DNA of 12,018 nucleotides from Cytidiella melzeri (taxonomy: Eukaryota > Basidiomycota > Agaricomycetes > Polyporales > Irpicaceae): contig JABYQR010000687.1 in the NCBI GenBank assembly GCA_022592445.1, forward strand, positions 1-12,018. Reading direction: 5' to 3'. The notes below the pieces were generated by a model. That model was not told the origin of the DNA. It saw only the letters and a list, made by a program, of their open reading frames with translations, and searched no databases. The position numbers and the translations under genes were made by a program. Shown one piece after another: positions 1 through 7,267 of this stretch (its first letter is position 1; every line of letters begins with the position of its first letter).

Positions 1-350
1 TACTGGGGAGTACGAAGTAGTCCTTGATCAAAAGAGTGGATAAGACTGAGGGGATATGCCCTCAGGAGTGCCTCTATATATACATGAAGGGGAGGACCCC
101 AGGTACTACCCTAAGACCCCTAATACCTACATGAGTAAGCGAAGTAATCTACCTTACTAAGCATGCCCTATGCCCTAGTGGGGCCACTTCAATAATCAAC
201 CAATAGCAATTGTTCTCATGACCTGACCCATGACCCAGTTCCAAGGCTAGACTTTTCCAGAAGGTTCTAAGAGCTATGACATCATCTAATGGAATGTTCT
301 ATACTATGACATCATAGTTCCAGCATGTTCCACAAGGTTCCAGAGAGTTC

Positions 351-414
351 CATCATGTGATACACAGATAAGGAAAGGAGCGCATCATGTGATCCACAGA
401 TAAGGAAAGGAGCG
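351..414. repeat. 32-bp direct repeat, two copies
   Basis: Two adjacent 32-bp units, 351-382 and 383-414, each run from CATCATGTGA to GGAAAGGAGCG and differ by one base (TAC versus TCC, at 361-363 and 393-395). A third, shortened start (CATCAG...) follows at 415. Each unit holds one GATAAG hexamer (367-372 and 399-404). The near-identity implies a recent duplication. Confidence 0.9.
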
Positions 415-554
415 CATCAGCACATCAGAGACAGGAGGCGCATCAGCGCATCAATTGATAGGCACTGAGAATAAGCGCCGGAATAAGCGCCTGATAAGTG
501 CCAGATAAGCACTGGATAAGCGCCTTAATAGACGCCGGATAAGCGCTGGATAAG
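367..554. promoter_or_regulatory. Cluster of seven GATAAG motifs (candidate GATA-factor sites)
   Basis: The hexamer GATAAG occurs at 367-372, 399-404, 493-498, 504-509, 515-520, 538-543 and 549-554, all in the same orientation. Decayed versions occupy missing register positions (AATAAG at 482, AATAGA at 527). GATAAG is the classical core bound by fungal GATA zinc-finger regulators, which include nitrogen, iron and light regulators. The cluster lies 285-480 bp upstream, on the minus strand, of the TATA box at 75-82. It is also about 700 bp upstream of the plus-strand TATA box at 1262. Regulatory function is inferred; the motif density is seen directly. Confidence 0.5.
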
Positions 555-571
555 CGCTTAACAAGCCCTTA
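471..571. repeat. 11-bp tandem repeat, about nine units (ATAAGCGCCGG type)
   Basis: Units start at 471, 483, 494, 505, 516, 528, 539, 550 and 561, nearly all 11 bp apart, with consensus ATAAGCGCYGG. The second and fifth steps differ slightly (12 bp between 471 and 483, and between 516 and 528), and the last unit (ACAAGCCCTTA) has decayed. The period is close to one helical turn, so the GATAAG cores lie on about the same DNA face. The array continues the GATAAG cluster begun by the 32-bp repeat. Confidence 0.85.
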
Positions 572-1261
572 AATAATCCCAATAATACCGTTGCCTGGTA
601 AGGCAAGTCTTGTAGAAACATTGAAAATCTGTGACAACTACCTTGAGGGGCCCAAGGAACTGTTTGAGATCTGGACAGATCACGCGATGATACGCCCAGA
701 AATTGGCTAGGCGCGGAGACCCGGCAGCAGCCCGCCATTTGCGCGGCCCGCGTCATCCTGAGCGGCAAGTCCCTCCACTTTCCCAGCGTCACGGGCACGA
801 GGAGTTCACCGAGGTCACGAGGAGTTCGCCGAGGATCCGAGGACTTGACAAGGAGCAACGCGCCGGAAACATCCGGGGCCGAGTAATCGCACCAAACTCT
901 GACTCACAGACACGTCCCTTTTGCATCGAAGCATGGGCCGGCCAGCCACCAAGTGTTTTGGACGCGGGTCGGACCAACGGTAGAAGAAACTTGACGCGCG
1001 AACCCCGTTTCAGGAAGACTCCTATCACGCCACGCTGTGCAACTCCTGGACGGCGCCTCATCACCTGCTCGCGACGGTTGGCGCCTCTTCAGCGCAAGGG
1101 CGCGCGCCGCTACTCCGCGTCGACCAACGCTGTGTCCCGCCGGGCGTCAACTCGCTGGACATTTTGCCTCCGCAGACGGAAGTATTCTGCCACCCTGTTT
1201 CCTCGCTCTCGCGTTTGGGTTTAGGACATAGAAGGAAAGGTTTAGGAGAGGGTCTTTAGGG
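572..1261. other. GC-rich stretch without a supported gene
   Basis: No coding region can be supported. Open frames exist on both strands (703-1224 plus, 1064-789 minus), but they show no recognisable motif and are expected in GC-rich DNA. At 630 the sequence reads TGTGACAACTACC, which resembles the start of a plus-oriented LTR, and a TATA box follows at 1262. This could be the U3 of a second LTR lying back to back with the one on the left. No matching CA end or duplicated target was found. Confidence 0.35.
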
Positions 1262-1270
1262 TATATAAAA
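1262..1270 (+). promoter_or_regulatory. TATA box
   Basis: TATATAAAA follows an A/G-rich stretch and precedes a pyrimidine-rich leader. The first ATG downstream, at 1420, opens the Cys-rich reading frame, about 150 bp from the TATA box. That spacing suits an RNA polymerase II promoter of either an LTR or a host gene. No initiator element was assigned. Confidence 0.6.
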
Positions 1271-1419
1271 AGGTGTTGTTTGTACTGCGTAGAAATCAAT
1301 CAATCCCCACCCCAGTTTCCAGAGTTCACTTTACGCTTTGCGTTTGCGTCGAGGGAGTCTCTTTGCGCCCATAGCTGTAGCTTCTTCTGCGTTGTCTCAC
1401 TGCGACCTCTTCCACGTTT

Positions 1420-1946
1420 ATGTCCGCTGCGTCTACCAACGACAACCCGCCTCGAGTCTGCCATTACTGTCCCACTGTTCCCCACCTACCCGACGGTCAC
1501 TGCCCTTACCGCCCGCGCCCGCGCGAGGTTCTACGCCGTTATCCCATCATCCCCGCGCCCACGCCGCCGTCAGAACCCTCAGCAGCGCCTACGGTCTCCC
1601 CTGAGAGATCAACTCCTAAATCACCCTCGCCAGCGTCGTCCGTCGCGGACTCGCGGACTCGCTTGATAACTGCTCCTATTGCGACACTCAGAGCGACCAC
1701 CCAATTCCCCTACGTTCAGGACCTTTCGTCCTGCTTGACTGCGATCGCCCGCGCGCGCCACACCCAGATTGCTGGCTATCTCCAGACTTTGAAGGCAAGG
1801 ATCACGAGTGCGAACTAGTGCAGTTCAATCTTACCAGCTCTACCAACGTCGTTGATGGCCACGCATTCGCCTGTAATACGCATCGCCGCTCGGGAGGTGT
1901 TGTTCTACACTACCGCCCCCGCGCGCAGTCTGTCGAGTCCAATTGA
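1420..1946 (+). pseudogene. Unrecognised Cys/His-rich ORF, frameshifted by an 8-bp duplication
   Basis: From the first ATG after the TATA box, the frame reads 132 codons to a stop at 1816-1818. At 1643-1662 the 8-bp word TCGCGGAC is tandemly duplicated. Discounting one copy moves the reading into frame 3, which is open to the TGA at 1944-1946, giving about 172 residues. Both halves carry similar Cys/His clusters. The first is C14-x2-C17-x4-H22-x5-C28 (CHYCPTVPH...HC), close to but not equal to a retroviral-type zinc knuckle. The second, after the duplication, is CSYCDTQSDH, followed by further Cys residues. A Pro/Ser/Thr-rich linker lies between them. The ATG context is poor (T at -3) and stops precede it. 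I do not recognise the protein. A Gag-like or regulatory protein of an LTR element, or a small host gene, are both possible. Confidence 0.4.
1643..1662. repeat. 8-bp tandem duplication (TCGCGGAC, 2.5 copies)
   Basis: The period-8 tract TCGCGGACTCGCGGACTCGC causes a +8 (net +2) shift in the surrounding frame. The frames that are open on its two sides join exactly if one unit is discounted, which suggests the duplication is the inactivating lesion or an allelic slippage site. Confidence 0.8.
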
Positions 1947-2530
1947 CGGCGATCTCACATAGCCTTCCGCTGCGACTCGCGCGCCATTAGCTTATCTTTC
2001 TCTTACGTTTCCTTTCGGCTTCGTTATACTGCGTTTGCTTTTTTTTAACTGCGTTATTTTACTGCGTTACTGCGTTGCGTTTCACCTTCACTGCGTCGAG
2101 CTTACTGTGTTCACTTTCACTGCGCCCGCGTTTTACAGCGACTACTTCATCTTCACCAGCGACCGCGTTTTGTGTTCGAGATTCATATTGCGCCTGCGTT
2201 TATCTTCTGCGTCCCTCCGCACGCCGTTTTCCTACAAGTCGCGACATCTCCCGCGCGTTGTCTTGGAGCCGCGCTATAACTCTTTTGCTTTCACTGCGCC
2301 GACTTGCCTTTTACCCGCAATACGCGTGGTAGTTGCCCGCCTAGCTCCCTGCGCATACACTTTATCATAAACCTTGTCGCTCTTTTAGCACAGGTAAAAC
2401 TAGGACTCTAAGACCACCTCGCACACTTTAACACTTCTGCACTTCCACACCTTTACACTTCTATTGCCACTTTGTGGGTGGTTGTGTTGTCTTTAAGGTT
2501 GTTCTTAGTTTGCAGCGTGACTCAGTGTCT
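1947..2530 (+). other. Non-coding leader-like tract rich in CTGCGT words
   Basis: No gene is supported here. The plus strand is pyrimidine-rich with many ACTGCGTT, CTGCGTC and ACTGCGCC words, densest between 2020 and 2300 (for example 2028, 2048, 2061, 2069, 2090, 2119, 2193, 2207 and 2293). The same words also occur downstream of the TATA box (1284, 1387, 1427), so 1262-2300 probably belongs to one element. The stretch ends abruptly at about 2530, where gypsy coding sequence begins. Two weak open frames (2035-2370 and 2075-2332) consist of the repeated words. Confidence 0.45.
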
Positions 2531-2532
2531 CA

Positions 2533-4384
2533 GCAAACCTGCAGTACTGGAAAACTGCGCAACACCTCACTCGACGTCAAGCACGTTGGTCATTACTCTT
2601 GGCTGACTTCGATTCTGTGTTGGTACACAAGCCTGGCAGTACCATGATACACGCTGATCCCCTTTCTCGTCTTCACTCACACGCTGTCCCGGACGAAGAA
2701 GACAACAAGGATCAGGTGGTACTCAAACCGGAACACTTCCGGATCCTTGCTACCAGTGCACTCGCCACTGCTTCTCCACTTGAATGAAAGATCCGAGAAT
2801 GCACAGAGAAAGAAGCAGAAGTCGCACAAGCTCTTGCTACCCTTCAAAAGAAGGGTCCTCGCAAACTTGTTGGCGGTTTATTCAAATGGGAAGAGAGTGA
2901 CGGACTCATCTATTACAAGGGAAAACTCTATATCCCTAATAACAAAGAGCTCCGTTACAAAATAGTCAAATCTTGCCATGACACACCTGCGGCTGGTCAT
3001 CCGGGCAAACACGGCACCATAGAGCTAGTCTCACAACACTATTGGTGGTCGAAGATGAATGCCTTCGTAGAGACTTACATACTAGGCTGCGATCACTGTC
3101 AACGCGATAAGTCAGCTCCGCACCCTAAAGCAGTACTACAGCCTCAGGAAACTCCGGCTGGACCTTGGGAACACATTGGTGTAGATCTCATCACTCAGCT
3201 GCCACCCTCTAAGGGATTCAATTCAATAGCAATCTATGTTGACCATTACTCCAATCAAACACATCATCCCTACTACAACTAAGGTTAATGCTGAGGGGAT
3301 TGCCGATCTACACTACAAAGAAGTATTCCGACTTCACGGCATTCCTAAGAAGGTGTTCTCTGACTGAGGACCCCATTTTGCAGCGCGCTTCATGCGTACA
3401 CTCTATCACCGCCTGGGCATAGAGACTGGTTTTATGACCGCCTATCATCCACAAGGAGATGGCAAAGTTGAACGCAAAAACCAGGATATTGAACAGTACC
3501 TGCATCTATTCTGTCAGCAACAACAAGACAACTGGGTCAATCATCTACTGGCGGCTGAGTTTGCACTCAACTTGCGAGTACATGCGGGTAACTCCCAAAC
3601 ACCATTTGAAGTCATCTACGGATATTGCCCCAACTTTGCCATACCAATTGGCAAGCAAAGCAATATCCCTTTACTCGATGAGCGCCTTGACAATATGGCT
3701 TGTGTACGCAAAGAGACCGAAGCAGCTCTTCGTCTGAGCAAAGAAAAGATGAAGCAACTTTACAAATCTGAGAAGTGCTCTCCACGCGTCTTCCAGGTGG
3801 GCAACATGGTCTGGCTGAACACTCAGAACGTCCAGATCCACCAGGCTACCCCTAAACTTGGTCTTTGACAACTCGGCCCGTACAAGGTCATCGAACGCAT
3901 TGGCGATCTTGACTACAAACTCAATCTACCCAGCTATCTCCGAATCCACCCCGTCTTCCACATCAACTGTCTAAGTCCCTGGCACGACAACGGCAAAGAC
4001 GTACCTCCACCTCCTGATCCTATCGTCATAGAAGGAGAAGAGCAGTACGTCGTCGAGAAGGTGCTAGACAGCAGGCTACATGGACAATGGAAGAAACTCC
4101 AATTCCTTGTCAAATGGGAAGGATATTCAGACAGACACAATAGCTGGGAACCGGTTGAAAACCTTGAGAATAGTCAAGAAGCGATTGACGACTTCTTCAA
4201 AGCAAACCCCAGAGCGCCCCGGGTCATCAAAGCTTTACTCTTTGCTGATCTCCGCTCGCACTTTTGGGGATTCCATACCCAGACCAACCCCGCTTTCCTT
4301 CGCACGATCTATTCATCTACATACAATCTTAGCTGGGATGAAGGCAAACACATTGGTTTGGATATCTCAAGAACATCACACTGA
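2533..4384 (+). pseudogene. Gypsy Pol C-terminal half: RNase H end, integrase, chromodomain (inactivated)
   Basis: Frame 1 starts with the RNase H tail (NLQYWKTAQHLTRRQARW, then HADPLSR). An integrase H2C2 zinc-binding motif follows (H...H in SCHDTPAAGHPG, CDHC at about 3090). The catalytic core has Asp in GVDLI (3184-3186), Asp in VFSD (3362-3364) and Glu in GKVERKN (3470-3472), with 35 residues between the last two, as in D,D35E integrases. A GPY/F-type module (QLGPYKVIERIGD) follows. The chromodomain, about 4037-4212, keeps the three aromatic-cage positions: Tyr 4046-4048, Trp 4115-4117 and Tyr 4124-4126. Known chromodomains of this kind bind methylated histone H3 and steer integration. 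Lesions are TGA at 2785-2787, a +1 or -2 frameshift at about 3265 (frame 1 to 2), TGA at 3365-3367 where SDRG is conserved, and TGA at 3866-3868 where KLGPRQLGP is usual. The terminal stop is at 4382-4384. Confidence 0.9.
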
Positions 4385-4549
4385 CGGGTAACGTCGAGTC
4401 AACGACACCAGAAGGGGAGAAACTTCTTAGCATCCTTCTGACTAGACAATTGGGGCAATTCTGCTGAATCCCTGTAGACGGGTAGAAGACCTCTATCACC
4501 ACAGCACAGTGATGCTTCGCGAGGACGCTCGATTTTAGGAGGGGGGTAA
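4385..4549 (+). other. Gypsy 3' untranslated region
   Basis: A short non-coding segment lies between the Pol stop and the 3' LTR. It ends in the polypurine tract and holds no other recognisable feature. Confidence 0.6.
4537..4546 (+). other. Polypurine tract
   Basis: AGGAGGGGGG lies three bases (TAA) before the TGTCATGG start of the LTR and just downstream of pol. This is where an LTR retrotransposon primes plus-strand DNA synthesis. Position and composition are both typical. Confidence 0.75.
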
Positions 4550-4803
4550 TGTCATGGATGGCCTGACTAGCCCTTAATTTTCGCAATTTACCTCTTGTTT
4601 TTATCTATAAAACTCCGGGCTGCAGCTCAGTTGCAACCTTCTCTGCACAAACTCCTTTGCACATCTATTAAGCGCCCGTATCACGTGGCTTAGACGCTCC
4701 ACACGGTCACATTACTTGCTACTACGTCACACTGGCATGTGACTTAGCTTAAGTAAGACCACATGGCTACAACCACATGGCTCAGCCCATAGCTAGGGTT
4801 TGA
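4550..4803 (+). mobile_element. 3' LTR of the gypsy element (end uncertain)
   Basis: It starts with TGTCATGGATGGCC directly after the polypurine tract. A TATA-like TCTATAAAAC at 4604-4613 would be the promoter. A G-box-like CACGTG at 4683-4688 and a duplicated CCACATGGCT (4759-4768 and 4773-4782) lie further on. No CA terminus or target duplication is clear. The LTR is either about 250 bp long or is interrupted by the LTR-like segment starting at 4804. No identical 5' LTR is in the window. Confidence 0.6.
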
Positions 4804-5339
4804 TGTCATAGATGACGTCCACATGGACTCCTTTTGTTTGTTCCTTATTGTTCTCTTTATGGAAGGATGTTCTCACAGGTGTGGGAATGGAACACAATAG
4901 TTGGTCTCCTTTTAGATAGATTCTCTCACGAGTAGAGTTCTTGGCAAGGTCTAGACAATAGCTATTGTTCTCCTTTAGGTAGTTCTTTTGTTCTTTGTTC
5001 ACACGGCTTCTTGCAAAGCCTTCCCTCAACATGGTCTGTGCGCAGGTCCCTGAAGTCTATATAAGATGCTGCATGTACGCTCCTAGCCCCCCCATCTCGA
5101 CCTCTTGGTCTTTACTGGGCTAGGTAAGCCACTCCCTCCTGTACTACATAGCTAGTAGTATTCAATGCTAACTTGGTCTTTACTGGGCTAGCCTTCTGAA
5201 TAAGTTTGATAGCTGGTGAATGCATTGTGCTTCACGCCTGCAACCACCTCCTCGTTGTCATCCACATCGTGTCCCTGTTTGTCACGTCGAGCCCTGTCTC
5301 CGTGTCAGACACTACACAACTGTTACTTTTTGAGTAACA
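4804..5339 (+). mobile_element. Second LTR-like segment (possible solo LTR)
   Basis: It begins TGTCATAGATGACGTCC, similar to the start of the LTR at 4550. It has a TATA box (CTATATAAG, about 5057-5065), then a transcribed-looking part with a duplicated 20-mer. It may end at the inverted repeat TGTTACT-TTTTG-AGTAACA (about 5321-5339). The upstream part has imperfect duplications of words such as TTGTTCTCCTTTAG. There is no coding capacity and no clear target-site duplication, so solo LTR status is an inference. Confidence 0.4.
5104..5191 (+). repeat. 20-bp perfect direct repeat bracketing an intron-like 68-nt segment
   Basis: CTTGGTCTTTACTGGGCTAG occurs at 5104-5123 and 5172-5191. The first copy is followed by GTAAGC, a good splice donor. 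The second is preceded by and overlaps TGCTAAC (a CTRAY branch motif) and ends in TAG. Positions 5124-5191 could therefore be an intron whose length equals the 68-bp repeat spacing. The segment lies about 45 bp downstream of a TATA box. Splicing is inferred from motifs only. Confidence 0.5.
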
Positions 5340-6349
5340 TTCCTTTCTACACATAGTAGGCCACTTTGTAGTAGAAAACCCAGTTGTAGTAGACTAAGCC
5401 TCGCCTCTCCTCACCCATTTTTCCCATAAGTATTCTGTACAGAATTGCCCCTGCTTTCTTACCCCTGGAACACACGCACAGTCACATCCAACCGGTAGCC
5501 TACACCTCATACGTGTTATTGGCTTGTGATTCACTATCAGAATCACGCACCTACTCAGACAAAGCCCAATTAGGTGGCGTTCAGAGGTGATCAAAAGGGT
5601 CTTTTGCTCTAGACAATTGGGAGGCTGTGAAAAGCGGTGAAAGGAGGGAAAGTAGGCATCACCTTGAGCTCGTGACTCAAGGGACTAAGAGGGAGCTGCG
5701 TACGACACACTGTAAATACCCTTGGCATTCCCAATTTGTCAGTTTCTGTAGAATTTAGTAGAGGCTTATGTCGAACTTTGTTACTTTTGGTTTCATGGAG
5801 ATTTTGTCTTCTGCACATTCACATATTAGTTGCGCGTGCTCTATTTGTTTCACCATTGCTCTTGTATCACCTTTCCTTCGTCTCTGCCATGTTTTCAAAT
5901 TGTTAGTAACGTGTCTGATGTTTCCTGTACATAAACTTGTAAAAATCTGGCACTGTGTTGTATACAAGAAGATCACTTCTTTGATACCATAAACAAGTGC
6001 AATACATCTTTTGCCTTCTCCTCTCGCCTTGTGTCACTCCACCCTGTCTATTGTTCTCCAATAATATCCTATCCTCATTCCGGCTCGTCATCTCCATCTT
6101 TCCGTCTCGTGCGTTCCGCAATCCGTTTGTGTCCTATCCATTCTTCTTATTCATTTAGTTTTTGCCTATGTCATGATCTAATTTTGAATGTTCCTCCCCA
6201 CACACACTCCGAGTACCCGCTTTGCTATGCCACTATTCTTACTTCTATTTTCATGACTATATCAGTTATTTCCGCTTTCTCAGAAAATTATATAAACTCA
6301 TATATATTCTCTACTGTCGAAATTATCCACTCTACTTGCTATTGTTCGT
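5340..6349. other. Intergenic stretch, no gene recognised
   Basis: AT-richer sequence in which open frames are short and lack motifs. Two small inverted repeats are visible: GTGATTC/GAATCAC (about 5526-5546) and CAAAAG-GGT-CTTTTG (5592-5606). From about 6020 to 6340 the plus strand is pyrimidine-rich like a leader. On the minus strand near 5988, TGGTATCA resembles a copia primer-binding site, but no LTR end sits beside it. I cannot assign the region to a known element. Confidence 0.4.
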
Positions 6350-6803
6350 GTGCTATCGCAATCCCTCGCAAAACAATATTGTCCATATTGCGTATTTGGA
6401 CAAGACAGAGCTGATTACTTTGAAGACACCGATTCAATCGCTGTATACTCTGAAGGACAATACATTGTTCCTGACAACGAACAGCTCGGTGAAAACAATC
6501 CAGAGAATATTGGAAAAGAACCGCATCTTGATGGGATTGTACTGCAAACAACGTTCTAACTCCATCCTCACCATCTCCGGAACCTCAAACCAGAGAAGAA
6601 GAATCTATATCCGCGATCACAGCAGTTGCAGTTTCATCAGTGTCTACGTTAATTGACTCTCCGCCACGTCAATCAAAGGTAGACATACCAGATACAATCA
6701 AATCTGCATCAGAATTTGATTCTGAAGTAGAATATCTTCTTGACAAAGATAGTGACGTCGAAGACAACACCTTGAACCGCTTCTACCTGGAATACCCCTG
6801 TTG
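6350..6803 (+). pseudogene. Unrecognised broken ORF with a CxxC motif and acidic C-terminus
   Basis: Frame 2 is open from the left and reads LAKQYCPYCVFGQDRADYF, then an acidic stretch, to TAA at 6557-6559. Frame 1 is open from about 6540 to TGA at 6801-6803 and reads PSSPSPEPQTREEES, a Ser/Val-rich part, then SEFDSEVEYLLDKDSDVED. Composition and codon pattern suggest one protein split by a one-base deletion or two-base insertion near 6540. No ATG is evident, so the start is missing or upstream of an unseen exon boundary. I do not recognise it. It could be a host gene remnant or an accessory ORF of the neighbouring copia-type element. Confidence 0.35.
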
Positions 6804-6865
6804 ATCAACAAATACTATAGTGGATTCCACAGAGAGAAGTTTGACATTGTATACTTCTTCTTACC

Positions 6866-7092
6866 ATGAGTTTTGACAAAATCCAGAAGCTAGCAAAGGA
6901 TGACAAACCAGTTCTCAAAGGCAATAACTATTAAGAATGGAAGATGGCTATGCAGGCCACTCTGATGTTCATTGATGGTTGGGACATTGTCACTGGAGCT
7001 AGCATGGAACCAGGCTCTCCTGCTGATGCAGCAGTGATTGCTAAACGGAAGACATTGAATGTACAAGCGGCTGGATACTGTACTATTACAAC
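6866..7092 (+). pseudogene. Copia-type Gag N-terminus (fragment)
   Basis: The ATG at 6866 starts MSFDKIQKLAKDDKPVLKG, followed by NNY, a TAA at 6932-6934, then EWKMAMQATLMFIDGWDIVTG and, further on, PADAAVIAKRK...QAAGYCTITT. The pattern (G-x-N-Y-x-EWK...W-D-V/I-V-x-G, then an A-rich A-A-x-A-K and Q-A-A-G) is the usual start of Gag in Ty1/copia elements of fungi and plants, which packages the element's RNA. The TAA stands where an amino acid between NY and EW is expected; CAA to TAA would explain it. Similarity stops near 7092, where a different sequence with GGTCACAGG repeats begins. No protease, integrase or reverse transcriptase follows. Confidence 0.65.
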
Positions 7093-7190
7093 CGTAACGG
7101 GTGTCACGGGTCACAGGAGGCCCTCCAATGATGTTAAATGGCAGAAGTCACAGGTCACAGGGGGGTCGTGTTGTTAAAAAATTGAACTTT
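7093..7190. repeat. GTCAC(A/G)GGTCACAGG direct repeats, possible DNA-transposon end
   Basis: GTCACGGGTCACAGG (about 7103-7117) and GTCACAGGTCACAGG (7147-7161) are near-identical and about 44 bp apart. They lie between the point where copia Gag similarity ends and the 3' end of the minus-strand transposase. That is where the end of a cut-and-paste transposon with subterminal repeats would lie. No inverted copy was found on the far side, so the terminus is tentative. Confidence 0.35.
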
Positions 7191-7218
7191 CCGCAGGCTT
7201 GATTTTCATGGCCTGCGG
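7191..7218. other. Strong hairpin (8-bp perfect stem, 12-nt loop)
   Basis: CCGCAGGC (7191-7198) pairs perfectly with GCCTGCGG (7211-7218) across a 12-nt loop. It sits about 50 bp beyond the stop of the minus-strand transposase, in its 3' untranslated region. It may act in RNA structure or transposon-end recognition; neither is shown. Confidence 0.6.
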
Positions 7219-7267
7219 CGCATGGAGAGTGTTTAGAGAGCGAGTATACATATAAGCAGGCCCAACA

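Larger units (their letters stand above)
1..571 (-). mobile_element. LTR-like promoter region of an unidentified retroelement (partial)
   Basis: This stretch has no credible gene. Read on the minus strand it has the order expected of a fungal LTR: a repeat-rich U3-like part (571 down to about 270), then a TATA box at 82-75 (TATATATA), then a possible transcribed part that runs off the left edge. Short motifs recur: CTATGACATCAT at 274-285 and 304-315, and several GTTCCA-type words between 310 and 350. Neither LTR end nor a target-site duplication is visible, so the assignment rests on composition and layout only. An open frame on the minus strand (858-451) is made mostly of the translated 11-bp repeat and is not a gene. 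Confidence 0.4.
2531..4803 (+). mobile_element. 5'-truncated Ty3/gypsy chromovirus-type retrotransposon
   Basis: The element begins inside the RNase H domain of Pol and continues through integrase, chromodomain, polypurine tract and a 3' LTR start. The capsid, protease and reverse transcriptase regions, the primer-binding site and a matching 5' LTR are missing: the TGTCATGGATGG start of the 3' LTR is not found upstream. The left junction at 2531 is sharp. The RNase H residues A-N-L-Q-Y-W-K begin there, and the same frame has a TGA just upstream at 2518-2520. This means a deletion, a truncated copy, or a later insertion removed the 5' half. The right boundary is uncertain, because a second LTR-like segment starts at about 4804. 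Confidence 0.8.

Noticed and set aside
451..858. Minus-strand open frame with repeated RRL(L/F)RRL(S/F)SA(Y) units, superficially a leucine/arginine repeat protein
   Set aside because: The repeats are the translation of the 11-bp GATAAG DNA array; there is no other protein feature.
703..1224. 173-codon plus-strand open frame in GC-rich DNA
   Set aside because: Arg-rich translation without motifs, no promoter upstream in a suitable place, and an overlapping open frame on the other strand. It is typical of GC-rich non-coding sequence.
5970..5989. TGGTATCA on the minus strand as a copia primer-binding site
   Set aside because: Eight matching bases are not enough, no LTR end lies beside it, and no copia coding follows on that strand.
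6798..6812. TGTTGATCAACA palindrome near 6800 as an LTR terminus
   Set aside because: A perfect 12-bp palindrome is expected a few times in 12 kb by chance, and no second LTR boundary supports it.
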